Shown: positions 11,580 to 24,039 of the stretch, piece by piece
Layout: each line of letters starts with the position of its first letter
Numbering within the stretch: the stretch's first letter is position 1
Assembly: GCA_014155875.1 (NCBI GenBank)
Contig: JACEFZ010011685.1
Location: 186,001 to 250,000, forward strand
Length of the DNA stretch: 64,000 bases
Origin: Cepaea nemoralis
Taxonomy: Eukaryota; Mollusca; Gastropoda; Stylommatophora; Helicidae
Direction of reading: 5' to 3'
The notes under the pieces: model-generated
The model's database searches: none
What the model was told of the DNA's origin: nothing
The model's input: only the letters and a program-made list of their open reading frames with translations
Position numbers and translations under genes: made by a program

Positions 11580-14500
11580 AAAGTCAAGATTAATAATTAT
11601 TTGCGGTGCCAACTTCAAGCAAAGGGTGACCCCATAATGTTCAGTTTATGTGCAAGTAAATATCACAGAAATTTCTTCTCACTGTTCTATGTGAAAAGTG
11701 GAACAGACAGAATTCCCGACAAACCAACATCACGCACAAGCACGCACGCGCAAGGCCGCTGTCAGAATACCAAGACAGCAATCCGTCGCTAAAATTACAA
11801 TTCATTGTCGATGAAAGCGGCAGTCACTAGAAAACCAGCATTCGCACACACATTACTGCAAAAGGCAAAACCGGCTAGTTCAGGAACACGTCGTCCACCA
11901 TTTTTCTGAACAAGCAGTTCACAAGCCAAACAACCGCGGACAGATGTAAATAACATTCCACATGAAATCAACAGCTCACAGTGTCGCTCCACTCACTGAA
12001 CTCAGTAGCTGGGCGACGGGTCCATGTATTACCAGTCCAACATGAGGAAAATGCGTAAACAAACTGTAGCCAGAAGCTACAAACTGTAGCCCTTGTAATG
12101 GCAATTCTGAGACTGATGCGGGGACAACTCCTAGATCATATTGCTTCACCCTCCTAGGAACATTGGAATCTCCAACTTGGTAAGTTGGTAAAATCAATGC
12201 GTTCCCTCTGAATGGGTCCTATTGAGACGGTTTGGAAAATGGGTTTTCACATACCGCCTAAGTTTATCGGAGGCCATTAACTGGAATATTTTTTTCTAAC
12301 AGAGTTCGCCGACTAGTATAAGTTCAGAAATAATCAGTGACCGGGCGCTGACCTGGGAACGGCCCGCTAACCGCCGGTTTACCTTTCATTGTTAGTGAAA
12401 TAAGAAATTCAGGAAACATGAAGCCAAACGTAGCATAGGCTTTGTGGGGAACTGTCAGTTTGGGCAAGAAATACAACGGATGGGGCTAGATATATGGGAA
12501 CGGACACGCCCCATGAAGCAAAATAGGCAAAGGCAGAAAAGATAAGGTCTTCGACCTCAAACTATAACCTAGTGGTATCAAGGAAGCTAGAATAAAGCGG
12601 ATTAAGGAGAATTAATTATGCGGCACAGCTAAATGCTCATTGGGTAGTCCTTCACGCAAGGAGGAGCGAACGTCACGTTATGCCAGAAAGAAGCGCCAAA
12701 TATATCGGCATATATACGCGGGACAGAGGACATTTAAGGAGATAAGCAGGTTTTAGACAGCCGAGTGCAGATACTCAAAGGGCTGTTGAGACCAAGAAGG
12801 CTGTGGAATTTCTGATCAGGCAGATACGTCTAAGGACCAGAGCGAAACACGGACTTGAGTGTTGGAAGAAAGTGCCGCCCAAAATAATATATTGATGGCT
12901 ACGAAGGACCCACGTACTAACTAGCTAAAGGAACAGCTCTTGGGTCGTAATAGATGGCTAAAAGTCGAACACGACGTACAGTAGCCAGAGTCAGACGAGG
13001 TAGTCGGAACCAAACAGCAGACTTAAAAGTCAGATAGGACGGAAAGGTCAAGTGGGATCCACGGCAAGCGAGTGATTGGACAGAGACAAAGGAAACCCAC
13101 TGGACAGGACTCTTACGTAAGTTGGTTAAGTTTAATTAGAAATCTGTTAGTCTGTAGTCGGGCGTGGGTAATGGTACTTAGGTTTAGAAAGCAATGGCAA
13201 ACTAATGGGGACAAATTTACCGAAGAACCATAAGCAGTCAGTAAAAGCTAGGTTTGACTGCGACGTCCTGTAACGGACCCGTGACTAGCTAGCTAACTAT
13301 AATAGCAGTCTAAACCAGGGAGCACTGGCGAACTACAATTAACCGATAGCGGGGCTGACTACGACGTTCTATAAGGAGGTAAAGGATACGTAACTCGCAG
13401 TGGCTAATTACGAAGTAGGAATATGAGCACCGAAACCATACTAATGATACTAGTGGTAATTATGTGCAAACGTTATTAGCGGCCTCAAAGGTCCCCGATT
13501 GATTTCTTATAGAAATGTAAACACGACAGGGCAGGAAGGACGGACACCAAACTCGGCCACTAGGTTCGAACCAAACAATGGGATCAGGTGGCTGCAGCGG
13601 ATGAATGGACAGCGCTTGGAGCAAGCCTGCAGATTAAGGAATGTGTTCGTATTGTTGTTGGCCAGGTAGAGTTGAATCGGGGTCAGACTGCGGCGGAGAA
13701 AATAGAGCATACAACTGGTTAGCAGTACAACCTAAAAGTCGCGGGTTCGGACCTTCACGGAGGATCGGGGGTAAAGGACTTAAATGGCTTGAATACTATA
13801 AGGCGAGATAGGGAAATAGAGAGCGGTGAATAGATACAACGACGCGCATTAAATGAGCTGAAGGGGACTAGAATGCCTTTGGATATAAACGTTACAGTCG
13901 GATTGTGAGAATATCTTGGATAAAGAAAAGGAAACGTGCGTCCATATTTCAAGAGCTGAATATTGAAGAAGATTGGCTAATAAAGACGACAAACTATACT
14001 GCGGGGATGAATGAAGATGCACGTTGATCAATTATCATAACTAGGGTGTTGTTAGGCGTGATATTAATCTATGTTGTCAACATGGGTTTGTGTTAATAAC
14101 TGTGTGGGTTTAGGTAGTCGATGTTGACGGCCCATAATGATGGTTAATCATGAGTGAACTTATGTACTGCAGAAGGTTATTATGATTGTAGGGGTTTTAT
14201 TGTAAAGGGGCATTTCATATATGTGATTTGTGGGCAGTATCTGGTCCCATCTTGTTGTCTTATAATTACTGTTAGGGTACCAAGCTGCAATGATATTGTT
14301 GATGATGTAGATTTATGTTGTTATTAATAATGGCTATGATATACACAGTGGTGATGAGGCGTAGGGGTTCATGGCTTAGGTTACATATAGACGACGCATG
14401 AGGGGAGCTGGGGTCATTATTGATCAATAGCTATGTTTATGATGTGTTGATTGTTTTGTGATTAAAGACAGGGGGAATTTATGTTGTTGAGAATGTAGAT

Positions 14501-15404
14501 ATATAAGTATGTATAATATTAATACATGCTGTTGAGGGCGATGGTGGCGCCAATGATAAGGAGACATGGCGCCAGTACATGTCACTGGTGTATTGTGTTG
14601 TCGGCCTCGGGGGCAGAAATGTTGTTGTTGGGGGTTACATGGTATAGCTGTTAAAATGTGGTGTCCAATTATCAGCTGTTGTGTTATGTGTTCGGTGCGG
14701 GGAAACCCGGCCGGTGTGGGCAAGCGGATCAGGAGTTGTTGTCTAGGGTTGTCCCACTGCCGAATTGTATGCGTCTGTCCGCTGTGGAAAGACTTTCAGT
14801 GTCGGCGTGGGTATTGTATTAATGTCACATGATTATTAAACATGGTAAAGTGTTTTGGGGGATTATGGGTTGATGTTGGCATCGGGAAACACTGGTTGAT
14901 GGTGTACGACCGCCCAGGCAGTGATGGAATATCACTGACCCGATGTCAATACACGTAGCAGAAGACGAGGGTGAGTAGCAGGTTAATGACACCCGATGAT
15001 GCTGTTCACATAGTCAAGGGTGTCTTTTTGTTCAATTTTCAGGTTGTCGCTTGATCGATTGCCTGGGTAAAAAACTAGTGGGCGGTCATTTGACGGTGGT
15101 AGTTGAGTGTGCATTCTTATTATATACTTTCTCGTCAGATTGGCGTACTGTCTCATTATATTTCCCTGATTGATATGTGACTAGTTATTGGCTTAGTTGC
15201 AATTCCTTAGATTATATATTCGGTCAAGGGTATTCTCAAGTTGTTAGTTATTTGACAGCATTTATCCCATAATAATTTGAATTGTTTTCACACGACACTT
15301 TGTATACTTTGTAATTTCTTTTGAGAAGCAAATAAACTTGATTCAGTGTTAGCTTATTCTTATGAGTGCCTGTACTAGTGTCGGTTAGGGTAGTGTTGTA
15401 TTCA
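11580..15404. other. Long stretch without a recognised gene
   Basis: There is no domain on either strand. 12060-12095 holds a short repeat around GTAGCCAGAAGCTAC. 13187-13205 carries GAAAGCAATGGCAAACTA, a word also found at about 19500 and 26928. Around 13250 and 13350 two related sequences occur about 100 bases apart (both contain GACTGCGACGT-like or GACTACGACGT-like words). 14040-15000 is rich in GTT. These look like old SINE or other repeats inside the intron. Confidence 0.5.
13660..13770 (+). repeat. Possible tRNA-derived SINE head
   Basis: GGTTCGGACC at 13744-13753 resembles a tRNA T-arm (pol III B box), with a tRNA-like stretch TAGAGCATACAACTGG upstream at 13703-13718. The arms do not fold into a convincing intact tRNA, so a decayed SINE head is more likely than a gene. 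Confidence 0.3.
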
Positions 15405-15405
15405 G

Positions 15406-15431
15406 TTAGTTAGTTAGTTAGTTAGTTAGTT
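15406..15431 (-). repeat. (TAAC)n tail of LINE-alpha
   Basis: About six TAAC units on the minus strand mark the 3' end of the LINE. The ORF stop codon (15426-15428) lies inside the repeat. Confidence 0.85.
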
Positions 15432-16150
15432 ATCAGTTGGGGTATCTTCGTTACACTCCGGACATGTCCATAGGTGCTCAGATCCTCCCCCCAGCATATG
15501 CATCAGCGTCCGGTGGCTAATAGTGCCAGTTCTGTGTTGGTTGACGAGGCGCTTTGTTTTCCCGATGTACCTCTCGCGTCTGGCTGTGCCGATTCTTAGT
15601 CCCAGGTCTTTCATCCTGGAAAGCGATGTGGACTCGCTGGCGTCAAAATCCTCTGTTCTCGCCATATCTTTAAGGGCGTTAATAACATCGACACGATCCA
15701 TGGGCTGGCCATCTACAGGGGGTGCAGAGCCAGCCAATTTATCAGCTCGTTCATTTCCCTCGACTCCCGCATGTCCCGGGACGAAGATGAAGGTGACTTT
15801 GCGGACAACAGACTTCCGCAGCGACTCAGTCCACTGTCTACGTACAGATCCAGCTTCGACCTTCTGAATCATGCTCATTGAATCACTTAGTACACACACG
15901 TTGGTATAATGCTGTGATTCCAGCCATATGAAAGCCTGTGTGACTGCCATCACCTCCATCGTCATGCTGCTCGTGGTCATAGAGTGGGCACCACTGGATT
16001 CTTGAACGGTTCGGCCCGCTGAACGGGCTGTAAATGCCCACGCACTTCTCTGCTGTTTTACAACAGATCCATCTGTATAGATGAGCACTTCGGGGCTATC
16101 TGAGTGATCATAGATGAGCGCGTTGAACCTCTGCATTGACAGCGGCAGGG
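15426..16150 (-). pseudogene. LINE-alpha ORF2, RNase H part (frame-shifted)
   Basis: It continues from the RT after the frame change. Visible RNase H residues are the D in LIYTDGSVV, E in TMEVMAVTQAF, D in VCVLSDSMSMI, and the HAGVEGNERADKLAG block with its D. It ends with LGGGSEHLWTCPEC, a Cys-rich C-terminus. The final two codons, Asn and stop, are part of the (TAAC)n tail, so the 3' untranslated region has zero length. Confidence 0.85.
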
Positions 16151-18771
16151 TTCTGCTCTCTGCACCGTCTGTCGAGTGTGATAATGCAGGAGAAGGTACA
16201 CTTAAAAGCTGGAGGCACCGGCACCCATTCCTTGCCGGGGTTGATACTGGTAAGACTGCAGACCTGTCCGACGACATCTTCCGCCCGACCCATCCATGAT
16301 TTGCCCCTCTTTAGCCTGTCACCCTTTTCTCTGAATACAGCGTCATGCAGAGGGTGCTGCTCATCTGCACTTATTTTTAAGTATGCACGAGCTCTCCAGA
16401 TCTTGATCCTGTGTTCCATTGTCGGGAAGTCAAGGAGGTATCTCATTGCTACACAGCTGGTGTCTCTCGTGCAGCCCAAAATGATGCGCATGGCTTCGTT
16501 TTGTACCTTTTCAAGTCTTCCAATCTGTGTAGGGCTGACAGTGAGGATGGCCAGGGCATACTCGATGCGTGAAAGCACAAGTCCTTGGAACAGAAGTAAT
16601 AGCAGTCTTTGCTCGATATTGGCAGTCGCCATGACTCTCATTGCTGCCAAACCTTTTCGAGCCTTCGTTATGACATAATCGACATGATCTCTGAAGGACA
16701 GGCTACGATCAAGCCTCACGCCAAGATATGTCATTGACTGGGTTCTACTCAGAATGCTCCCATCCATTCTTACTGCCGGCAGGTCTGTTTTCACAATATG
16801 GTTGTTTAGTGAGAACCATGTAACCGTTGCCTTTGCAGGGTTTACAAGGGCATCGGCATCAGCACACCATGAGGAGATTCGATCTAGTTCGCCATGCATA
16901 TAGTTGGCAACCGCCTGTCTATCTCGACCCTGTCGATACACGAGGATGTCGTCAACGAATGATAGAGTCCTACCCCTCCCATCCAACTGTTGTTCAGTGA
17001 TCGGCACCGTATACACGTTGAATAGTACTGGTGACAGTGGTGAACCCTGCAGCAATCCTGGACATATCGTTATCGGCTCAGAAGACCAGCTCCCGCATCT
17101 TAGCACCACCTTCCTTTGGAGAAGAACTGCAGCTATCCATCGTACAAGGTGAGGGTGCACTTTCAGTCTGAGGAGGGTTTGCATCAAGTGCTCGAAAGAT
17201 ACTCTGTTATATGCGTCCTCTAAGTCTATGGCGGCAGCACATGTCTCTTCTCTGACCTGAAAGCCTTCGTAAACATCTTGAGCAAAGACCGCCGCATTCA
17301 GCCATGACTCTTTGTTGCGTCTGTATCCTCCAAGTGTGGGCGGGAAGCAGCCGAGCTGTTCCAAGTCCCAAGCAAGTCTGTGTGCTACAATTTTCTCCAG
17401 TAGCTTGCCAACAGTATTCTGCATCGTAATGATTCTGTAGCCGCTTATCTTGGAGTGGTCTTTGTTCGGTTTTGGTAGCGGCAGCAAGTAGCTCTGTAGC
17501 CATTCTTCTTTGACCTGACCCCTCTGGATACTGGTGTTGAGTTCTCTGGCCAGTTCTTCCATGTCATCATCTGATATCACCATTAGGTCACCATATCGGA
17601 TGCCGTCTGGGCCTGGGGCGGTGTTAGGTGATTTCTTGAGCATCGCACGCAATATCTCAACTGTGATTGTCCATTCTTCGTCTGTCCCGACCCCCTCGCA
17701 CAACTGAGAGAGTGTTGTTGTGGTCCTCTGTCTGGCGGGCTCGTCTTTCTGGTCAGTCTGTTCTATGTAGCGTGCAAGAAGGGCCTTACCTTTATCCGCA
17801 TCCGACTTTTTCCATGCGAGGTCTGTGCCTTGAAAGTCTGGAATACCCCTACGTTGTGCAGCCCCGTTCATGCTCTTGTGGAGGCGCCAGAATGTCGTAA
17901 GAGATTGCTCGGAGCACACCTTCCTGCAGAACTCGTCCCATTTGTCGGCCTTGGCCTGTTTGGCGCAGGATTTGAATAAAGTCGTCGTCCTAACGACCTC
18001 AGTCTTCAGGTTCGCCAACTCAACCTGTGGCATGTTAGCCTTTCTGGCCTTTTGCCAGTCTTTGACAGCCTGCCTCTTTCCCAGCCACACCTTCTCGACC
18101 TCTCCATTCCACCATGGGTGGCTGCAGCCATCTTCTTGTCTCCTACGGGAGGAAGTTAGTTTCCTTCTTCTGATCTTGCTTATGGCGTCTTGACCAGTGG
18201 TGTCGTACGGGAAGGCATTGGTCTTTGTTCTTTGACTCATGGCCCCGTCTTTCTTGATCAGGATGACACAAGGGTAGTGGTCACTATCGTGGTATCCCAG
18301 TGTGCCCCACCGGCACCTTGGTGCGATGGTGGGCGACACCAGAGCCAAGTCAATGATGCTGTCAGAGTCGCCTGGTCGAGTGGCCATTCTAGTGACCTTC
18401 CCATCATTCAGACAGATTAGGGCAGCAGATGCCAGGGCGTCCTCCAAATCTTCTCCCTGTCTATTGGTGATGCAATTCCCCCATTGACTGCCTCTGGCAT
18501 TGAAGTCCCCGCAGTAGATGATATGCCTTTCATCCATATCGAACAAACTCTGCCATTGTCGCACGTCGACCTTCCCATTTCGCGCATAGACGTTAACGAT
18601 TACAAGCTGCACTGGTGTCATTATTCTTAATGCCTGCACTTGCAGGGAATCACTGTTCCAGGAAGACATATCGATCTCAGACACTAGTATGTTGTCGAAA
18701 GTGTTGTATTCGTGACCTGCAGACCTGTATACTTGTGAGGTTGGTAGATAAAACCAAGGGTAATCACACAT
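16108..18771 (-). pseudogene. LINE-alpha ORF2: endonuclease and reverse transcriptase
   Basis: The 887-codon frame starts inside the endonuclease: IIYCGDFNARGSQWGN is the GDFNA metal-site motif, and SIIDLALVS plus YHDSDHYPCVI are the C-terminal catalytic blocks. After a basic linker comes RT: NTAPGPDGIRY, YRIITM, AAAIDLEDAYNRVSFEHLM, LLQGSPLSPVLFNVYTV, and the catalytic LSFVDDILVY. The thumb follows, with MTYLGVRLD and MRIILGCTRDTS. The frame runs off into a stop just before RNase H because of one extra base near 16121; the copy at 47004 reads through this point in one frame. The protein would nick DNA and copy its own RNA at the target site. Confidence 0.87.
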
Positions 18772-18834
18772 CAGTGGTTATCTCTACGACCGGAAGACGG
18801 ACAATCTTTATCTATCAATTCTTTATTCTCTCCT

Positions 18835-18944
<110 letters not shown>

Positions 18945-19429
18945 TCTCATCTTCGTGCTTTCACACTATAATTTAAGGCCCCAACACTTATCTAACTCCT
19001 AACTCTAAGACGGTGTAAATATTATCTTCGTATATAAATTTGACAATACATTCTTTACTTTATATATTCACCTACATGTTAAAAAAATGGCTAGCTGCAT
19101 ATCCTACACAACATGTCGACGTCAACCCCAGCATTCTGGACTGTTTGTGATTTCTTGGCAAGTTTTATTTCACCAGTTTGTGATTGCTTTTTGAACGATC
19201 AGCATTCATATCTGAGTATGGAAACTAAGGCAAGGTTATCGCTTGCAAATTGCCCGTAGCTGTGTTTGGAACGCAGTATGCAGGATTACAAATTGCATTC
19301 GTAACCCACGGTTACCAACATATTAGATACAGTTACAATGAAATATAAAATTGTGAAACCTATGCGCTATTTTAATGGCTAGATACGATTCCGTCAATAT
19401 TCCATAGTTGTGGTTCACGTGAATGATAG

Positions 19430-19680
19430 ACCTGGCTAATGAAGACACCTGTTTAAGGTGTGTCTAGTTTGTTTTAGGTTAGACTTCTCATTCAGGAAGC
19501 AATGGCAAACTACTGAACGTACAACTGCTGAGAAAGTCAACCAGGGTTGACCACAAGGTATTGTAAGCGACCAGCAACATATAGTTTGGTCAAGCGTCAA
19601 AGTATACTTGTCCTGCAGCCAGGCGTTGTCGTCATTTATATGCGAAAGGTTCGAATCCAGGTCGGGTAAATATAGCTTTC
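19430..19680 (+). repeat. SINE-like repeat with tRNA-type boxes
   Basis: GGTTCGAATCC at 19648-19658 is a perfect pol III B box. TGGTCAAGCG at 19587-19596 resembles the A box of a tRNA of the Leu/Ser kind. The acceptor arms do not pair, so it is not a working tRNA. Just upstream, GAAGCAATGGCAAACTACTGAA (from about 19497) recurs at 26928 and in shorter form at 13187, showing a dispersed family. Confidence 0.4.
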
Positions 19681-20039
19681 AATTTGTATGTCGTCTAGCG
19701 TGTTCTTTAATCTCTACTTCTATGAGCGCCAATCAATACTTGAGTTACCTGCAAGTTAGTTGGATGTCCTTTACATGATGTGACAATAAACCCTAGCATT
19801 TATTTACTCTGTGTAATTTACTATGTATTAGTAAATTAAGTATATTGCAATAGCCTTCTGAACGACAGATGCCTCATACCAATGAAATCAGCGCAGAGTG
19901 GTCTGCTTGGAAATCGTTTGAGGCTGATTACGAGCCCTCCACTCCATGTGTTGAAGAATGTGGGAACTGCCTTCAATAACTACCTGCCTTCAATAGACCA
20001 TCTTCATGATCATCATTATCGTCATCATCAAGTGCCTTG

Positions 20040-20240
20040 CCAACTGGAGAACGAATGTGGCATGTCTCTCCACAGCTCTCGGTCTTTTGGGGCCTGGATC
20101 AACTCTGCTGATAATATTCCTCTATGCCACTGTCTCAGTTTATCCTCTCTTCCCATTGGTCTTTCCAGTTGTCACTATGCTTTTCTTCTCATCAAATGAC
20201 AAAAGAAGCATGTCGATCTATTTTATAGTTGGATATAATG
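20040..20240 (-). repeat. RTE-3'-end-derived repeat, left part
   Basis: On the minus strand this resembles the last 40-50 codons of an RTE-type LINE (a TTGKT.GKRG block). It is paralogous to 51661-51960. The match continues on the other side of RTE copy C, from 21936, so copy C inserted into this repeat. Confidence 0.6.
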
Positions 20241-21935
20241 CACAAAAGAATCCAGGAGCTTACTAATAAAAGAACACGTACATCAGCATGCTGCCTAAAG
20301 ACAAAAGATGGAAGAGTCATAACAGAAAAAGATCAGATCTTACTTGTATGGTCAGATTATGTGAAAAACCTTTATGACGACAACAGAGACGAACACTACG
20401 ATGTTCAAAATAATAATGAAGGACCAGCAATTTTGAAGATGGAGGCTCAGAATGCTCTTAACCATATGAAATCTGGCATGACCCCCGGTTCAGACAGTAT
20501 CACAATAGAAATTATTAATGCTTTAGAAGAATGTGGAATAGATAAAGTTGTCAGTCTGCTTAATACAATATATGATACTGGAAATATACCTCATGAATTA
20601 TGTAATTCTGTATTTATTGCAATCCCAAAGAAATCAGGAGCCTTGGAATGTGATCAACATCGAACAATTAGTATAATGAGTCATATCACGAAGATTTTGC
20701 TAAGAATTATCATGCAAAGAGTTAGGAGGAAAATGCAACCTGAAATAGGAGAAGAACAATGTGGGTTTGTAGAATGAAAGGGTACAGTAAATGCTGTGTA
20801 TTTACTAAGAACCGTAATTGAACGATCTATAGAAGTAAACAAAGATCTACACCTTTGCTTTATTGACTACACAAATGCTTTCGATAAAGATAGACACATC
20901 GACATTATAAGGATGCTTGAAGATCTACACATGGATGGAAAAGACCTTAGACTTGTAAAACACATATATTGGAAACAACAAGCTGCCATAAGAGTTGATA
21001 ATGAAGTAGGCCAATATCAGCCTATTAAGAGAGGTGTGAGACAGGGATGTGTAATGTCTCCAGATCTGTTTTCCCTGTACAGTGAAAGTATTTTCAGAAA
21101 TATTGAAGATATGGAAGGAATCAACATTGGGGGACGATGCATCAATAACATTAGATATGCAGATGATACAGTCTTGATTGCAGACAATGAACAGGACCTG
21201 CAACATTTAGTAGATGCAGTTGTTACACACAGTGAACAACGAGGGTTAGAATTAAATTGTAAAAAGACACAGATTATGGTCGTCACTAGGAAGAACGAAA
21301 TACCACAATGTAATATACAAGTAAATGGGAATATTCTTCAACAAGTGAATAGGTACAATTATCTCGGAACAGTAATAACATCTGATGGGAGATGCCTTGA
21401 AGAGATTAGAACAAGAATCGCCATGGCAAAAGTAGCCTTTAGCAAGATGAAAAACATACTGACCAATAAAAAGATGTCAATTGAAACGAGAAAAAGAGTG
21501 TTGAGATGCTACATAGAACCTGTACTTTTATATGGATGTGAAGCTTGGACAATGAGCAGTCAGCTGAAAAACATCTGATGGCTGTAGAAATGTGGTTTCT
21601 GAGGAAAATGCAAAGAATACCATGGACAGCCAGAAAGACCAATGAACAGGTCCTTCAAGAAACAAATGAAGATCGTAAACTGATTAGAGACATTAGACGC
21701 AGACAGTCAAAATTGTTTGGGCATGTTATGAGAAGAAATGAATTGGAGAACTTGGTGACAACTGGTAAGATCGAAGGGAACAGACCAAGAGGAAGACCTA
21801 GAAGCAAATACCTGGATGGCTTGGCCTCGTGGCATGGTCGAGACAGAAACACAGAGCTGATCCACGACTCTGGTGATCGAGTGAGATGGCAAAACATAAC
21901 CACCCACGCTTACCGGCATGGCACATGATGGATGG
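20241..21935 (+). mobile_element. RTE-type LINE, copy C (5'-truncated, decayed)
   Basis: It is flanked by ATAATG on both sides (20235-20240 and 21936-21941), a likely target-site duplication. It encodes RT only: the SGMTPGSDSITIE block, CFIDYTNAFD, IKRGVRQGCVMSPDLFSLY, the catalytic NIRYADDTVLIA, and RYNYLGTVITSDG. The C-terminal ACETW-like region and a HVMRRNELENLVTTGKI..RPRGRPR tail follow. A G to T change gives a stop at about 20775, and a one-base loss near 21556 shifts the frame, both judged against copy D. The 3' tail is GATGGATG. The RT and tail resemble the RTE clade (BovB relatives). Confidence 0.85.
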
Positions 21936-22000
21936 ATAATGTTCTAGTTTTATTAGCCTCTTTCAGGCAAACGTTGTTAGTTACTCTGGCAGTTCAAGGA
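21936..22000 (-). repeat. RTE-3'-end-derived repeat, right part
   Basis: TTCTAGTTTTATTAGCC at 21942-21958 matches TTCTAGTTTCATTAGCC at about 51893. There it directly continues the sequence that ends at 20240 here. This supports copy C being an insertion in a pre-existing repeat. Confidence 0.55.
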
Positions 22001-22529
22001 ATTCGCATCATTCGTCTCAGGAACCACTTCTTTGTTTGTTCCAAGTGCTTCCTAATGTGTTCATTTATGTTCCAAGATTCAATGTGTAATGTGAACCAAT
22101 TGCAATACTGATATTAAACGTCACAATGATTCAGACAGCACAGCGGAGGACGGCGCGGCAATGGAAGAAGTGAATGAAACAACACGATAATGACACGTGG
22201 CATGAACAATCCCTTTGGCATGAACATCCTTAAGGTACGGGATCTGGAGTAGGGTCGGGAATCTTGCTGTTGAATTTGTGTGAGACAAAATTCCCCGAAG
22301 AACTTGCTTTATGAAGATGATGATACTGTGTAAATACCAGAGTCTGAAGATGAGAGAATAAAAACTGTCAACACGTTTTCACATATGATGGTTTTATTCA
22401 TAGAAAACTTAATCTTGGTCAGATTTTCCCCGTCCTAAACCTGTGACTGGCCCCGCAAGCCAGTACAGCTTTTTCCTACTGATCGAAGAAAACAATGAAG
22501 AATACTCGAACTGACCCAAAAAAGATCGC
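22001..22529. other. No recognisable gene
   Basis: Sequence between LINE relics; I see no domain or boundary. Confidence 0.4.
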
Positions 22530-23340
22530 CTATTTGTGGACGATCAATCACTACTTGCAAAATCAGATATGGAACTACAAGTCCACATAAACAGTCTAAA
22601 AGAAGAGAATAAGGAACATAACATGAAATTAGCATAAGTAAAACAGAGATAATGATTATAACCAAGAAAGAAAAAAAGAACAAGGAACATCCAAAAGAAA
22701 AAACAACAACCCTGAAACAAGTAAAGAGCTTCAAGTAATTAGGAAGTATGATATCATGACATGGCTAATCAGAAGACGAGATCGAAAATAGATGCACTAA
22801 GGCAAACCAACTCATTGGGAAAATGGCACCAATACTAAAGAACAAACATGTATCAATAAATACTTTAAAAAAACAAACACTCTACAACAAAGTCTTCCTA
22901 CAAACTCTATGCTAACAATGCCAAACTTGGACAACGACAGAGGGAAAGAAGAGAAAAATTACAACAACAGAAAAAAGATTCCTGAGAAGAATATTCAACG
23001 TACCAAGAAGACATAAAATTATAAATTATGAAATCAGGACATACGTGGGGGTTACAGCAGCCCTAGATTTAATTAGAAAACAACAAGTGAAATGGTTTGG
23101 CCACATAACTAGGCTACCAACTGACACTATACCACAACAGTCATGTACAGGCCAAATGGATGCGGAAAATAGGCCGACTATGTAAATGGTGAACTGAGGG
23201 AATAGCAGAGTCCACGGGAATCGTCGACATATGAAACCCATACACGGGCACTCTCCCGCTGTTTATTCTTCACTTTGACCGGCAAGATACAGGAGGCATG
23301 AGATGATGAGATGAGATGAGATGAGATGAGATGAGATGGG
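22530..23340 (+). pseudogene. Heavily decayed LINE RT relic with GAGAT tail
   Basis: In broken frames the order is right for an RT: FVDDQSLLAKSDMELQVHI (catalytic YADD position as FVDD) near 22540-22600, a KTEIMII block, then a thumb-like stretch. The C-terminal block reads RFLRRIFNVPRR and KWFGHITRLP near 22970-23120. It appears to end in a (GAGAT)n array at 23300-23338, a plausible LINE tail. It lies just downstream of a host exon on the host strand. Confidence 0.65.
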
Positions 23341-23563
23341 ATAAGAAGCATAGCAGAACATTGTATACACAGTTGTTTTTTTTTTCCAGTTTTCAGATAC
23401 AGATCTTGCAATGTCAATTGTTTGATTGTTCTTGTAAGACTGAGACTTTCTACTGTGTGTTTTAGAACAAATAAAATTATTCAGAGTAAAACGCCGGGCA
23501 CAGCAAATCATGAGACGACTACTAGTTTAAAACTAAGACACGGACACAGGGGCTTACGCTCAC

Positions 23564-23776
23564 CTCCGTATATTTCAACCTCGCATAAGGTGAGGATCTT
23601 TTCATAATGGTTTCCCTGAATGTTGACGAGTATCACTGGTGACGGAACACTGTCAGGAATCATCGTGTATGTCAGTAAAGCATAGGGGGCTGTATGTGTA
23701 TCCGTGTAGTTAAACACTCGGTCGTTCAATATGCCAAAACTTTGAAGGTAAAATTTCTGAAGTCTATAAGCCGCTT
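23564..23776 (-). CDS. Host exon: second half of an F5/8C (fucolectin-like) domain
   Basis: Acceptor TTTAATTTCAG precedes 23776 and donor GTGAGC begins at 23563, both phase 1; the 213 bases have no stop. The exon encodes YRLQKFYLQSFG early on and ends LTLCEVEIYG, the standard end of an F5/8C lectin domain. Joined to exon 51299-51529, the split codon gives Glu and the domain reads NRYG-E-AAYRLQKF without a break. This is the natural continuation of the VLYNR..(D/E)..RL region that holds ligand-contacting residues in fucolectins. Confidence 0.8.
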
Positions 23777-23879
23777 CTGAAATTAAATGATACCACATAC
23801 TTTAGTTTCAAAGTTTATTGTATGCTAAATGAAGATAACATGAAAAAGTTAACTCAAAATAAAATATTCTACAGGAAAG

Positions 23880-24039
23880 AACAAAATAGTGTACAACGCA
23901 GGACAGCCACTAAACTTTCTTGATGACGAATACCCAAAGGACCTCTGAATCCTAGTCTACACAGATTGGTCAGCACAAAATGCTCTTCGAAACGGAGGAG
24001 CGGAGGTGTACATAGAATACCCAAACAATACTAGGGACA
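23880..24039 (+). pseudogene. LINE-beta RNase H, first piece
   Basis: ILVYTDWSAQNALRNGGAEV is the start of an I-type LINE RNase H (TDG changed to TDW). It is cut at 24039, where the RTE copy D begins; the sequence ACTAGGGACA (24030-24039) is repeated after copy D. The 5' end of the LINE-beta copy is unclear, somewhere near 23880, and it is 5'-truncated. Confidence 0.75.

Larger units (their letters stand above)
15405..18776 (-). mobile_element. LINE-alpha: I-like non-LTR retrotransposon with RNase H, 5'-truncated
   Basis: On the minus strand this runs from a truncated AP-type endonuclease through RT and RNase H to a (TAAC)n tail. The endonuclease lacks its first part (about 100 residues by comparison with the family), so the copy is 5'-truncated near 18776, close to a long CT repeat. 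An RNase H domain after RT places it with the I-like superclade. The coding region is otherwise one frame except for a single extra base near 16121. Relatives of the same family are at 4725-5640, 8943-9251 and 47004-47782. Confidence 0.88.

Noticed and set aside
19587..19668. Possible tRNA-Leu or tRNA-Ser gene
   Set aside because: The A and B boxes are recognisable, but acceptor and anticodon arms do not pair; a SINE head is more likely.
20040..21935. Opposite-strand RTE pieces as a twin-priming inversion
   Set aside because: The minus-strand piece is a 3' end, not an internal upstream part, and its sequence continues on the far side of copy C, so it is an older repeat.
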